Assembly (NCBI GenBank): GCA_000381625.1
Contig: KB906767.1
Location: 1,032,629-1,096,628 of the forward strand
Direction: 5' to 3'
Length of the DNA stretch: 64,000 nucleotides
From: Bryobacterales bacterium KBS 96
Lineage (GTDB): Bacteria; Acidobacteriota; Terriglobia; Bryobacterales; Bryobacteraceae
Shown: in pieces, positions 55,256-64,000 of the stretch
Position numbering within the stretch: position 1 is the first letter of the stretch
Layout of the letters: each line of letters opens with the position of its first letter
The notes under the pieces: generated by a model
What the model saw: the letters and a program-made list of their open reading frames with translations, nothing else
The model's database searches: none
Told to the model about the DNA's origin: nothing
Position numbers and translations under genes: made by a program

Positions 55256-56920
55256 ATGCGCATAGCCCTCGCGCAAATCGATACTACCGTCGGAGATCTC
55301 GACGGAAACGCGGCAAAAATTCTCGACTTCGCCACTCGCGCCCAGCAGGATGGCGCACAACTCGCCGTTTTTCCGGAGCTGGCTCTTACCGGGTATCCAC
55401 CTCGCGATTTCGTGGAGAAGGATTCGTTCCTCGATCGGACAGCTTGCGCGCTTGAATCGATCGTGAAGCAATCGGCTACGCTCGAAATCGCCATAGTCGT
55501 CGGCTACGTGGCGCGCACGGACCACCCGTCCGCGATTAAGGCTCAGAACGCCGCGGCCGTTGTCCACAAGGGGCAAATCGCCTTTCAGCAACGCAAAGTT
55601 CTGCTGCCGAATTACGACGTATTCGATGAAGCCCGCTATTTCGAACCGGCGCTCTCGCAATCCATCTGGGAATTTGCGGGCCGCCGGATCGCGCTGGTGA
55701 TCTGCGAGGATGCGTGGAACGACAAGCAGTACTGGCTACGCCAGCGCTACAGGCGCGACCCCGTGGAAGATTTGATTCGACAGCATGCCGATCTTGTCAT
55801 CACCATTAACGCGTCGCCTTTTAATCTCGGCAAGCGGCGGCAGCGTCACGAGATGTTCGAATCCACGGCAACGCGCTTTCACGCTCCGGTGGTTTATGTA
55901 AACCAAGTCGGTGGAAACGACCAACTCGTCTTTGACGGCAGTAGCTTTGCCGTGACCGGCGATGGCCGTATCGCGGCCACCGCCACTTCCTTTTCCGAGG
56001 ACATTACTTACTTTGATGTGGATTCCGGTTCCGGCCAGCGGCACGCAAACCTGGCGGACGAAGATGAGGCGGCATTCGAGGCGCTTGTCCTCGGCACGCG
56101 AGACTACATTCAAAAGTGCGGATTTCTAAGTGTACTGATGGGACTCAGCGGCGGCATCGATTCGGCGCTGGTCGCAACAATCGCCGTCGAGGCCATCGGC
56201 AAGGAAAACGTAATTGGCGTTGGCCTGCCTGGCCCTTATTCTTCCGAACACAGCCTGACGGATGCACGCGCCCTGGCGGAGAATCTCGGCATCCGGTTCG
56301 AGGTTATTTCAATTAACGACGGTTATAAGGCTATGAAAGAAACCTTGCAACCGTTGTTCGCGGGGCTGCTCGCCGACACGACCGAAGAGAATCTGCAAGC
56401 TCGTTTGCGCGGCATGACGCTCATGGCCCTCTCGAATAAATTCGGATCGCTCGTGCTCACCACCGGCAACAAGAGCGAACTTGCCGTCGGCTACTGCACA
56501 CTGTATGGCGACATGTGCGGAGGGCTCGCCGCGATTAGCGACGTACCGAAAACGATGGTGTACCGCCTCGCTCGCATCGGCAATGCACGGCGTGTTCGCA
56601 ACGGATTGAAGGCCGCCATTCCCGAGAATACCTTCACAAAACCTCCTTCCGCGGAACTTCGGCCCGACCAGAAAGACAGCGACAGCCTGCCTGAATACGA
56701 CGCTCTCGATGCGATCCTCGCGGGATATGTCGAGCGCTATGAATCGGCCACGGAAATTGCGAAGAACGCCAATCTGCCGTTGGATCTTGTCCGTGACATT
56801 ATCCGCAAAGTGGATAGAAACGAATATAAGCGTCAGCAGGCGGCCCCGGGCCTGCGGATTACGACGAAAGCATTCGGCATCGGACGCCGCTTTCCCATTG
56901 CTCACAGGTTCACTGAATGA
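55256..56920 (+). CDS. nadE: Glutamine-dependent NAD+ synthetase
   Basis: 554 residues. N-terminal nitrilase-type glutaminase (Glu in FPELALTGYPP, Lys in QQRKVLLPNY, Cys in LVICEDAWND) and C-terminal ATP-pyrophosphatase NAD synthase with the PP-loop LSGGIDSALVAT at about 299-310, then TTGNKSELAVGY and DMCGGLAAISDVPKT. It amidates nicotinate adenine dinucleotide, the last step of NAD synthesis. Start 44 bases after moaA; its stop overlaps the next start (ATGA). Confidence 0.97.
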   Translation: MRIALAQIDTTVGDLDGNAAKILDFATRAQQDGAQLAVFPELALTGYPPRDFVEKDSFLDRTACALESIVKQSATLEIAIVVGYVARTDHPSAIKAQNAAAVVHKGQIAFQQRKVLLPNYDVFDEARYFEPALSQSIWEFAGRRIALVICEDAWNDKQYWLRQRYRRDPVEDLIRQHADLVITINASPFNLGKRRQRHEMFESTATRFHAPVVYVNQVGGNDQLVFDGSSFAVTGDGRIAATATSFSEDITYFDVDSGSGQRHANLADEDEAAFEALVLGTRDYIQKCGFLSVLMGLSGGIDSALVATIAVEAIGKENVIGVGLPGPYSSEHSLTDARALAENLGIRFEVISINDGYKAMKETLQPLFAGLLADTTEENLQARLRGMTLMALSNKFGSLVLTTGNKSELAVGYCTLYGDMCGGLAAISDVPKTMVYRLARIGNARRVRNGLKAAIPENTFTKPPSAELRPDQKDSDSLPEYDALDAILAGYVERYESATEIAKNANLPLDLVRDIIRKVDRNEYKRQQAAPGLRITTKAFGIGRRFPIAHRFTE

Positions 56921-59421
56921 AGCTGAAACTCGCGATTGCGTTCGGCATAATCGCCCTCGCCACCCTTCTTGTCTCGCAGAACGCTCCTATTGAACGCGTC
57001 GGCCCCCTGCCGGATGGAGGTTTTCTTCTCAACAACGGGTGGATTCTACGCCCGGCCGGGCAGCAGGTTGACGTCGATACTTTCCCGATGCGGGCGGCGC
57101 TCTCGCGCGATGGCAAATATCTGCTGGTATTAAACGGCGGCTACAATCCTCCTTCTATCAGCGTGATCGACACCGCTGCGCGGCACGAGATTCGCCGCAT
57201 ACTTATCGCTGACGCGTGGCTTGGATTGGTCTTTTCGCCGGACGGCGGCAAGGTATATGTTGGCGGCGGATCGAAAGCGCAGGTTTATGAGTTCAGCTTC
57301 AACGAATCGACGGGCGACCTTTCTCCGGCGCGCGTATTCAACGCGGTCGCGGATCCCACACGTCCCGGCAAAGCCTTCATTGGCGACGTAGCCGTATCTC
57401 CCGACGCGCACATCCTGTACGCCGCCGATCTTCTCGAAAACCGCATTGCCGTTATTAATCTGCAGTCCGGCCGCTTAATCGATCAATGGAAATGCGGGCG
57501 GCGTCCTTATCGCATTTTGATTCTTCCCGGTGGCAAAAGCTTCCTGGTTTCGAGCTGGGCAGACGCGGCCGTTTACCATTACGATGCAACTTCCGGGGGC
57601 CAAATCGGCATGATGCGAGTGGCGCCTCATCCGACGGATTTGCTCTGGCTGAACAAGCCCGCTCCAACCGAGGAGACGGAATCGAGCAACCAATCGCCGT
57701 ATGTCGCGCGGCTGCTGGTCGCGGCTGCAAACACAAATAACGTCTATTCGTACGGCGTAACCTCTAACGGGACATTCCGCCAGCTTGAAGCCATCAACAC
57801 ATCCATCACGCCCCTTCAGCCTTTGGGGATGACGCCATCCGCCCTCGCGGTAGATAAGTCGGGCAAGCTGCTGTATATCGCCTGTTCCGACACGAACGCC
57901 ATTGCGGTGGTGGATATCTCGAATGTCCCCACACGCATCGTCGGCTATATTCCTACCGGCTGGTATCCGACATCAGTTACGTCGCTTGATGATGGAAGCA
58001 TCGCGATCCTGAACGGCAAGGGCCGCGGCAGCAAACCGAACCCGCGCGGCCCGAATCCTACCATTCGTCCGGAGCCGTTGCATCGCGGTGTTTCATCCGT
58101 CGAATATGTTGGGCGCATCCAGACGGGAACGGTCCAGTTTGTTCCGCGTTTCGATGCAGGCCAGCTCGACGTTTTTACGAATACCGTCTATAGAGGCACG
58201 CCGTACAATTCGGATCGCTTGCGCACCGGCTTTATTGGAGCAAACGCGGATCAGTTCGCCAAAAAGCCGAATCGCCCGTCGCCGATTCAGCACGTCATCT
58301 ACATCATTAAAGAGAACCGCACTTACGACCAGGTGCTGGGCGACATGCCGAAGGGCAATGGAGACAAGTCGCTGACACTGTTCGGAGAGAACATCACTCC
58401 GAACCTTCATAAACTGGCCGGAGAATATATCCTTTACGACAATTTTTACGTGAACGCGGACGTCAGCGCGGAGGGACACAACTGGAGTTCCGCCGCGATC
58501 GCGCCGGATTACACAGTCAAGATGTGGCCGAACAGTTATGCCGGGCGCCGCAAGACTTACGACTACGAGGGTGGCGAGCCGGCAAATTTGCCGCCCGCCG
58601 GCTATATCTGGACAAACGCTCTCGCCGCGGGAATCAGCCTGCGCATGTATGGCGTCTGGGATACGAATCTGCCGGCAGACCAGGTGCATGGATCGCGGCA
58701 AATCGCCAAGGTGAAAGACCCCGCGCTCCAGCCCTACGAAGACATGGATTTTCGCGCGTTCGACCTGGACTACCCCGACATGGACCGCGCCAAAGAATTT
58801 CTACGGGAGTGGAAAGGCTTTGAAGAAAAAGGAGACGCGCCGCAATTTATCGTGATGCGCCTTCCGAACGACCATACAGCGGGCGTGGCGCCCGGAAAAC
58901 TGACTCCGCTATCGTTAGCAGCCGATAACGATTATGCTGTCGGAACCGTCGTGGATGCCGTGTCGCGCAGCAAATTCTGGCCCTCGACGGCGATCTTCAT
59001 CGTAGAGGACGACGCCCAAAACGGGCCGGATCATGTTGACTCGCACCGCTCGCCGGCATGGGTTATCTCACCCTACACACGCCGTGGGATTGTCGATTCG
59101 ACGATGTACAACCAGACCGGCATTCTTCGCACAATCGAAGCAATTCTGGGATTGAATCCGATGACGCAATTCGACGCCTCGTCGCGAACGATGTTCGGAG
59201 GCTTTTCAACGCAACCGGACGCAACGCCTTATCGCGTCGAAAAGCCTCACGTCTCGCTGACGGACCGCAACCCGGCGAACGGACCAGACGCGAAGGATTC
59301 AGCGAAGATGGATTTTTCCGTCGCGGACGATATCGACGACGACAAGCTGAACGATATCCTTTGGCGCGCCATTCGCAAGACCGATCCGCCGGTTCCGGTG
59401 CGAAGCGCGTTCGGACAGTAA
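56917..59421 (+). CDS. Secreted YVTN beta-propeller plus phosphoesterase protein
   Basis: 834 residues with a signal peptide (MKLKLAIAFGIIALATLLVS). Residues 35-380 form a YVTN/lactonase-like seven-blade propeller (SRDGKYLLVLNGG, FSPDGGKVYVGGG, SPDAHILYAAD). A short linker leads to a phosphoesterase domain of the phospholipase C/acid phosphatase family: HVIYIIKENRTYDQVLGDM, DNFYVNADVSAEGHNWS, LPNDHTAG and a late EDDAQNGPDHVDSHRSP metal site. It probably releases phosphate from organic phosphates in the periplasm. Its ATGA overlap with nadE suggests it shares that transcript. Confidence 0.9.
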   Translation: MKLKLAIAFGIIALATLLVSQNAPIERVGPLPDGGFLLNNGWILRPAGQQVDVDTFPMRAALSRDGKYLLVLNGGYNPPSISVIDTAARHEIRRILIADAWLGLVFSPDGGKVYVGGGSKAQVYEFSFNESTGDLSPARVFNAVADPTRPGKAFIGDVAVSPDAHILYAADLLENRIAVINLQSGRLIDQWKCGRRPYRILILPGGKSFLVSSWADAAVYHYDATSGGQIGMMRVAPHPTDLLWLNKPAPTEETESSNQSPYVARLLVAAANTNNVYSYGVTSNGTFRQLEAINTSITPLQPLGMTPSALAVDKSGKLLYIACSDTNAIAVVDISNVPTRIVGYIPTGWYPTSVTSLDDGSIAILNGKGRGSKPNPRGPNPTIRPEPLHRGVSSVEYVGRIQTGTVQFVPRFDAGQLDVFTNTVYRGTPYNSDRLRTGFIGANADQFAKKPNRPSPIQHVIYIIKENRTYDQVLGDMPKGNGDKSLTLFGENITPNLHKLAGEYILYDNFYVNADVSAEGHNWSSAAIAPDYTVKMWPNSYAGRRKTYDYEGGEPANLPPAGYIWTNALAAGISLRMYGVWDTNLPADQVHGSRQIAKVKDPALQPYEDMDFRAFDLDYPDMDRAKEFLREWKGFEEKGDAPQFIVMRLPNDHTAGVAPGKLTPLSLAADNDYAVGTVVDAVSRSKFWPSTAIFIVEDDAQNGPDHVDSHRSPAWVISPYTRRGIVDSTMYNQTGILRTIEAILGLNPMTQFDASSRTMFGGFSTQPDATPYRVEKPHVSLTDRNPANGPDAKDSAKMDFSVADDIDDDKLNDILWRAIRKTDPPVPVRSAFGQ

Positions 59422-59459
59422 GGCGTGTGATACGACGCGGATTTGAGTGGAGCAAACGC

Positions 59460-59540
59460 GAAACGCAGCCGCCGCACGTGCGCCGGCCGCGCGGTTGTCC
59501 AAACCCGCTGGCTTGCGCAACGCGGCTCCGTCCCGTGTAA
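59460..59540. repeat. Dispersed palindromic repeat, third copy
   Basis: Contains AACGCAGCCGCCGCAC, GGTTGTCC, AACCCGCTGGCTTGCGCAA and GCGGCTCCGT, aligning with the second half of unit one plus the first half of unit two at 29071-29145. GCAGCCGC and GCGGCTCC form the ends of an inverted repeat. It lies between two convergent genes. Confidence 0.65.
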
Positions 59541-59576
59541 CGCACGCTTATAACGCCGTGACAAACCGGTTCTTCC

Positions 59577-62500
59577 TCAGAACTGGAACCGAAGCCCCAT
59601 CTGCAACTGCCGGGGGTTTCCGACCGTACTTGTGATGGAACCCGCCTGAGGATTGCCGATGTTTGCGTTCGGCAATCCAAACTGCGGATGGTTAAAGATA
59701 TTGAACGCCTCCGCCCGGAGTTCGAAGCGTGTCTGTTCGTGAATGACGAAATTCTTGAACAGCGACATATCCCAGTTTGTGCGGCCGGGTCCGAACAACG
59801 TGTTCCGACCCAGGTTGCCATAGGTATAGGGCGCTGGAACGGAAAAGGCGCTGGTATCGAACCAATGCTGCAGCGTGCGTGGATAAGTGACTTCTCCGGC
59901 GGCGTTGGGCCTGCTTCCCGTGCCGGTATTCGTTGTTGAAGTCTGCAGCACCGCCGTGAATGGGAGGCCGCTTTGAACCGTCAGGATACCGTTCGTCTGC
60001 CATCCTCCGAGAATCCAGTTCACCGGGCCGCCATAGTTCAACAGCGCCTTATTTTTCCCCACAGGCAATTCCCACGTGTAACTCAACGTAAGCCGGTGAC
60101 GCATGTCGATGATCGAATTACCGCGCTCGGCCGCGATATTTCGCGGGTCCTGCGGTTGAGGTCCGGCTGCGCCGCCGCCGAATTCGAGAGGCACATCGTC
60201 AATGGCATGCGACCAGGCGTACCCCAAGATGGCGCTTAGCCCATGGCTGAATCGCTTATCAACAGTCAATTGAAACGCGTAGTATTCGCTCAATCCATCA
60301 GTAGTGAAATAACTAGCGTCGCTAAGGCTCGGATCGAGCGTATAGAGCGGCCGCCGGGTATTGAGCGATGTCGAACCCGGAACGGCCTGATTAGCGTTGT
60401 ATGTGTTGTACAGATGCCGGCCAAGGTTTCCGACGGCTGCTGTCTTGATCACCATCTCCCACGGCGCAATCTCGTGCTCCACCGTCACGTTGAACTGCTC
60501 GGCATACGACGGGCGGAATCCGTGGTCCACGGCAAACATGGCCCCGAACGGATTGTTGGCGAAATCATAATTAACAGGCGAGAGCGGCGGAAATCCGTCG
60601 CTGACGCGCTGGCCTACATTGATGTCACCCGGAGAAATGCTCAGGGTCGATCCGAACGGCAGTTGCCGGAACAACCGCATGCTTCCTCCTTCGCTGCCGG
60701 TGGGGTTGTAGAACAGGCCGAATCCGCCGCGGATAACGGTATGCGACAGCAACTGGTAGGCGAATCCGAAGCGCGGCCCAAAGTTTTTATAGAACGGCTC
60801 GACTCCCGCGTATTTATCCACTCCGTTGCGGCCCGCTATATCAATCTTTCCGTTGGCAAGATTGAAGTTCGCCCAACGGTTCGAGACTTCGCTAAACGGA
60901 CTGAAATAATCCCACCGCAGGCCCAGATTGAGCGTCAACTTCTTCGAGACTCGCCAGTCATCGGCAACGTATAGTCCAAATTCGCTGCCGCGCTCACCAG
61001 GCCAGTTTTGCGTATAATCGTGCGCAATCAGCGTCGGGTAACCCAATAGGAAACTCGCCATGCTGTCGCCGCCCGTTCCAGCGGGTTGCCGCGAGTCGGT
61101 TAGCGCCGGCGAGAAATTAAAGCGGCCGTTCCCCTGGTTGGTTTGGTAGATGGTGAGTTGGCGGCGGCGGAAATCGACTCCCCATTTCAACGTGTGAGTG
61201 CCGTGCGTATACGACATGTTATCCACGTACTCGAAAGTGTTCTCACGGCGGAAAATCGGCAGCGAGCGCGTCTGCCCGATTCCGATGTAACTCGAAGGCG
61301 AGAAGATCGGCAGGTTTTGCTCGTTCGGCGTTACGTTTGCATTCGGCACTCCCAGTTGGTTGCCAAGCTGGCCGTTGGGTTTGAATTGATCGGCCGTGTA
61401 GTCGAGACGATAACGGTTGAAGCCCACTCGGAATTCGTTCACCAGGCTCGGATTAATAATCCGAATATAGCTGGCCACCGCATGTTGGGCTGGTTGGAAA
61501 GAAGTGCCGGCAAATGAGCCCTCATCCCCGAGATCCACAGGTTCGGATATGCCGGGGATAGTTGTCGTTGGGAAACTGCTGGGGACTGTTGTTTCCGTAT
61601 TCTGAATGGACCAGCGCGCAAAGAAGCTGTCTTTCGGCGAGATCTGATGATCGACGCGAACATCGCCCTGGTTCCATTTTTGGTTCTGCACGAGGTTGGC
61701 GAGGTAATTATTGAAGCGCCCCGGACCCGTAGGCAGCGGATAGGCGTTGATCATTTTGGCGGAGATTGGGTCCCAACGGTTGGCCGGAATTTGGTTGTTC
61801 AGGAACCGGTCGCGTATAAATCCCGAGCCGTTCGGATTTGCGCGCGTCGTTAGCGGATCGTATATCGCCGCAGCCTCGCTGAAGTCCCCTGCCCGCATTT
61901 TGGCCGTCGGAACATTGCCAAGCAACAACTGCTGCGAGTCCCGGCGATAGCCTTCGTAATCGACAAAGAAAAACGTGCGGTCCTTTCCGTTATAGAGTTT
62001 CGGCAGCACAACCGGACCTCCGAACGAGCCGCCGAACTGGTTCAGCCGAAAGGTCGGGAAAGCGGTCCCCTTAGGGCTGAAGAAACTGCGCGAGTCCATG
62101 GCCGAGTTGCGCAGAAATTCGAATAGGCTGCCGTGAAGCTGGTTCGTGCCGGACTTCGTAATCACGTCGACGACTGCGCCCGAGTTCCGGCCGATATCAG
62201 CGCTATACAGGTTAGTTTGAATCTTGAATTCGCGGACAGCTTCGACGGCGGGCCGCAGAACAATCGAAAGCGTAAGGCGCTCATTGTCGTCGATGCCGTC
62301 GTAGAGGAAATTGTTCGACCCCTCGCGATTTCCATTCGAGAAGATTTCGGTTCCCGGGCGGCGATCGTCCGGACGCGTTCCACTCATGATAGTGCCCGAC
62401 GCGGAATATCCAACTCCGTTGACACCCGGACTGAGAGTCGCCAATTGAATGAAATTGCGGCCATTCAATGGCAACTGGTTCACCAGTTTTTGGCTCACGA

Positions 62501-62936
62501 CCGTTCCCAATGACGAGGATTCCGATTCAAGAAGCGGAGCCTGCCCCGTCACCTCAACGGTTTCGGAGGCGTGGCCGAGTTCCAGAGTCAAATCGAGGCG
62601 CGCTTGCTGGTTGATTTGTAAAACGAGACCGCTTTGGACAAGTTTTCGAAAGCCCGGCGCTTCGGCCGAAACTGAGTAATCACCTGCGGGAAGCAAAGTG
62701 ATGAAATAACGGCCGGAGCCGTCGCTGACTCCGTCGCGCGCCACGTTTGTCGCGAGATTGGTGGCCGTTACCTTTGCATTCGCAACCGCCGCCCCGGACG
62801 AATCTAAAACCGTGCCGCTCAGTTCAGCCGAAGCAACCTGAGCCCAACCGGGCGCGCACAGCACGCACAACAACCCGCACAATACCACCGACAGCTTTAG
62901 AGTTGACATCTTCCCCATCCTTAACCCATTCCCCAA
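59577..62936 (-). CDS. Large TonB-dependent receptor with carboxypeptidase-regulatory-like domain
   Basis: 1119 residues. A signal peptide covers the first 30 (cut near GWA-QVASA). Residues 33-115 are the carboxypeptidase-regulatory-like/CNA-B fold (LSGTVLDSSGAAVANAKVTATNLAT). A plug-like domain follows (LVNQLPLNGRNFIQLATLSPGV), then a barrel of over 800 residues ending in Phe (QLQMGLRFQF). This architecture is a hallmark of Acidobacteria, where many copies import large oligosaccharides or siderophores. Three close start candidates exist (62936, 62918, 62909). It stands alone; the ligand is unknown. Confidence 0.93.
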   Translation of the reverse strand: MGNGLRMGKMSTLKLSVVLCGLLCVLCAPGWAQVASAELSGTVLDSSGAAVANAKVTATNLATNVARDGVSDGSGRYFITLLPAGDYSVSAEAPGFRKLVQSGLVLQINQQARLDLTLELGHASETVEVTGQAPLLESESSSLGTVVSQKLVNQLPLNGRNFIQLATLSPGVNGVGYSASGTIMSGTRPDDRRPGTEIFSNGNREGSNNFLYDGIDDNERLTLSIVLRPAVEAVREFKIQTNLYSADIGRNSGAVVDVITKSGTNQLHGSLFEFLRNSAMDSRSFFSPKGTAFPTFRLNQFGGSFGGPVVLPKLYNGKDRTFFFVDYEGYRRDSQQLLLGNVPTAKMRAGDFSEAAAIYDPLTTRANPNGSGFIRDRFLNNQIPANRWDPISAKMINAYPLPTGPGRFNNYLANLVQNQKWNQGDVRVDHQISPKDSFFARWSIQNTETTVPSSFPTTTIPGISEPVDLGDEGSFAGTSFQPAQHAVASYIRIINPSLVNEFRVGFNRYRLDYTADQFKPNGQLGNQLGVPNANVTPNEQNLPIFSPSSYIGIGQTRSLPIFRRENTFEYVDNMSYTHGTHTLKWGVDFRRRQLTIYQTNQGNGRFNFSPALTDSRQPAGTGGDSMASFLLGYPTLIAHDYTQNWPGERGSEFGLYVADDWRVSKKLTLNLGLRWDYFSPFSEVSNRWANFNLANGKIDIAGRNGVDKYAGVEPFYKNFGPRFGFAYQLLSHTVIRGGFGLFYNPTGSEGGSMRLFRQLPFGSTLSISPGDINVGQRVSDGFPPLSPVNYDFANNPFGAMFAVDHGFRPSYAEQFNVTVEHEIAPWEMVIKTAAVGNLGRHLYNTYNANQAVPGSTSLNTRRPLYTLDPSLSDASYFTTDGLSEYYAFQLTVDKRFSHGLSAILGYAWSHAIDDVPLEFGGGAAGPQPQDPRNIAAERGNSIIDMRHRLTLSYTWELPVGKNKALLNYGGPVNWILGGWQTNGILTVQSGLPFTAVLQTSTTNTGTGSRPNAAGEVTYPRTLQHWFDTSAFSVPAPYTYGNLGRNTLFGPGRTNWDMSLFKNFVIHEQTRFELRAEAFNIFNHPQFGLPNANIGNPQAGSITSTVGNPRQLQMGLRFQF

Positions 62937-62966
62937 AGATCGCCCGATACAATGCTGGCGCGTCCG

Positions 62967-64000
62967 CTACCAATCGACTACGGAATTGTCGTCGGCATCG
63001 TACGATTCCGGATTGCGCCAATCGTGGCCAATCTTATCGGCGAGCGCGTTTTCATCCAACTCGATTCCCAAACCGGGCCCCTTCGGCAAATCCAGGTAAC
63101 CATCGCGCACCTGAAAGGGTTGTTTCAAATAGCCTTCCCCGAGGGACACTTGTTCCTGGCAGAGGAAATTCGGGATGCTGGCGGAAAGCTGAACACCCGC
63201 CGCGAGAGAAATGGGGCCAAGCGGATTATGAGGCGCCACATCCGCGTAATAGGCTTCGGCCATTCCCGCAATCAGACGCACTTCCGTGATGCCGCCTGCA
63301 TGGCACATGTCCGGTTGCAGCACCGTCGCCGATTTCTTCTCAAGCACTTCGCGGAAACCCCACTTTGTGAACAGCCGCTCGCCCGTCGCAATCGGAAGAT
63401 AGGTGCCACGTGCGATTTCCGCCATGGTGTCGACATTTTGCGCTTGGCAGGGCTCTTCGATAAACATCGGCTGATAGGGCTCGTAGGCGTGGATCAGCAG
63501 TTTAGCCGTCGCCGGGCTGATAGCGCCGTGGAAGTCGATTGCAATATCAACATCCTTGCCCATCGCCTGACGAAGCTCGGCAAACGTTTCTCTCGCGTAT
63601 TCAATTTCCGCTGGGGTTTCGATATACCGCGCTGGCCGCCTCTTTGCCACCCCTGTCTTGAATGCGGTGAATCCCTTTGCCTTGAGGCTCTTCATTTGCT
63701 CCGGCTTGCCGGCATGCGCGTAGACCCGCACACGATCGCGAGTCGGACCGCCGAGCAATTCATACACCGGTACGCCGAGGGCTTTCCCCTTGATATCCCA
63801 CAGCGCCTGGTCGATGCCACTAAGCGCGCTGGTAAGAATCGGCCCCCCGCGATAGAAGGCATGCCGGTAAATCGCCTGCCAGTGTTTCGCCACCGGACGC
63901 GGGTCCTTCCCAACCAGGTAAGGCTCGACTTCTTTGACCGCTTCAGCGCAGGTTAAGGCGCGTCCTTCCGTGATCGGCTCGCCCAAGCCAACGATTCCGG
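62967..64000 (-). CDS. Enolase-superfamily sugar-acid dehydratase (galactonate dehydratase-like), 5' end cut by window
   Basis: 344 codons are visible and the frame remains open at base 64000 (GIVGLGEPITEG), so the N-terminal strand of the capping domain is missing. Mandelate racemase subgroup residues: Asp and His in AIDFHGAISP, Glu in MFIEEPC, Glu in IATGERLF, Asp in LQPDMCHAGG and His in APHNPLGP, as in D-galactonate dehydratase. FYRGGPILTSALSGIDQALWDIKGKALGVPVYELLGG also fits that enzyme group. It would dehydrate an aldonate to a 2-keto-3-deoxy acid. Exact sugar uncertain. Adjacent TonB receptor is on the same strand, 30 bases downstream. Confidence 0.9.
   Translation of the reverse strand, partial: GIVGLGEPITEGRALTCAEAVKEVEPYLVGKDPRPVAKHWQAIYRHAFYRGGPILTSALSGIDQALWDIKGKALGVPVYELLGGPTRDRVRVYAHAGKPEQMKSLKAKGFTAFKTGVAKRRPARYIETPAEIEYARETFAELRQAMGKDVDIAIDFHGAISPATAKLLIHAYEPYQPMFIEEPCQAQNVDTMAEIARGTYLPIATGERLFTKWGFREVLEKKSATVLQPDMCHAGGITEVRLIAGMAEAYYADVAPHNPLGPISLAAGVQLSASIPNFLCQEQVSLGEGYLKQPFQVRDGYLDLPKGPGLGIELDENALADKIGHDWRNPESYDADDNSVVDW

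Overview
The window reads as chromosomal DNA of an Acidobacteriota bacterium, most likely the Solibacter/Bryobacter group. This is inferred from gene content, not from a marker gene. The hallmarks are a very large TonB-dependent receptor with an N-terminal carboxypeptidase-regulatory-like domain, a secreted NHL-repeat protein carrying the Ig-like module typical of Solibacter proteins, a YVTN-propeller phosphoesterase, a BatA/MoxR/DUF58 operon, a bamA-skp pair, high GC, and many short dispersed intergenic palindromes. The cell is a didermic heterotroph with a large secretome. No rRNA, tRNA, CRISPR array, prophage or intact insertion sequence was seen.

Layout. 1-1626: 5' part of a secA gene (reverse). 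1914-15511: eight tightly packed forward genes (DUF4159 protein, vWA membrane protein, C13/caspase-like protein without its cysteine, TPR-gluzincin, MoxR ATPase, DUF58, BatA-like vWA protein, DUF4175-like coiled-coil protein), with overlapping or near-touching ends throughout; this looks like one envelope-associated operon. 15670-15879: a frameshifted remnant of an IS4-type transposase. 16013-19711: skp/ompH and bamA (reverse). 20214-21494: a ketoacyl-synthase-like enzyme, followed by an array of perfect hairpins. 21670-25842: a 1390-residue secreted NHL protein. 26001-30137: queF, a LOR/SDH-family gene, a phosphofructokinase with pyrophosphate-type residues, and a TIM-barrel sugar isomerase. 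30278-30814: soluble pyrophosphatase. 30859-34215: a lone TssK homologue, an EmrA-type adaptor and a MarR regulator. 34363-37570: YprB-like nuclease and a CocE-type hydrolase. 37681-40967: a small secreted protein, a TVNGG-repeat DUF4097-like protein and a GT-C-type membrane protein. 41186-45550: ABC-F ATPase, a stand-alone secretin, YggX, and a small unknown gene. 45758-51290: a translationally coupled set of S55-like protease, beta-propeller protein and alpha-L-fucosidase. 51427-52973: exosortase and EpsI. 53217-59421: nadA, moaA, nadE and a phosphoesterase. 59577-62936: TonB-dependent receptor. 62967-64000: enolase-superfamily sugar-acid dehydratase (truncated by the window).

How the genes fit together. 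Much of the window serves the envelope and secretion: SecA moves preproteins, Skp and BamA insert outer-membrane proteins such as the TonB receptor and perhaps the secretin, and exosortase/EpsI processes surface proteins or supports exopolysaccharide. The fucosidase, CocE hydrolase, sugar isomerase, dehydratase and TonB receptor suggest use of plant or microbial polymers. NAD synthesis is represented at both ends (nadA, nadE). A pyrophosphate-type phosphofructokinase lies about 1.3 kb from a soluble pyrophosphatase. The most unusual points are the inactive-looking caspase-like protein in the MoxR operon, the orphan tssK, the S55-like protease with reversed motif order coupled to a propeller and fucosidase, the 240-base nadA leader, and several families of dispersed palindromic repeats, one of which covers an apparent start codon.
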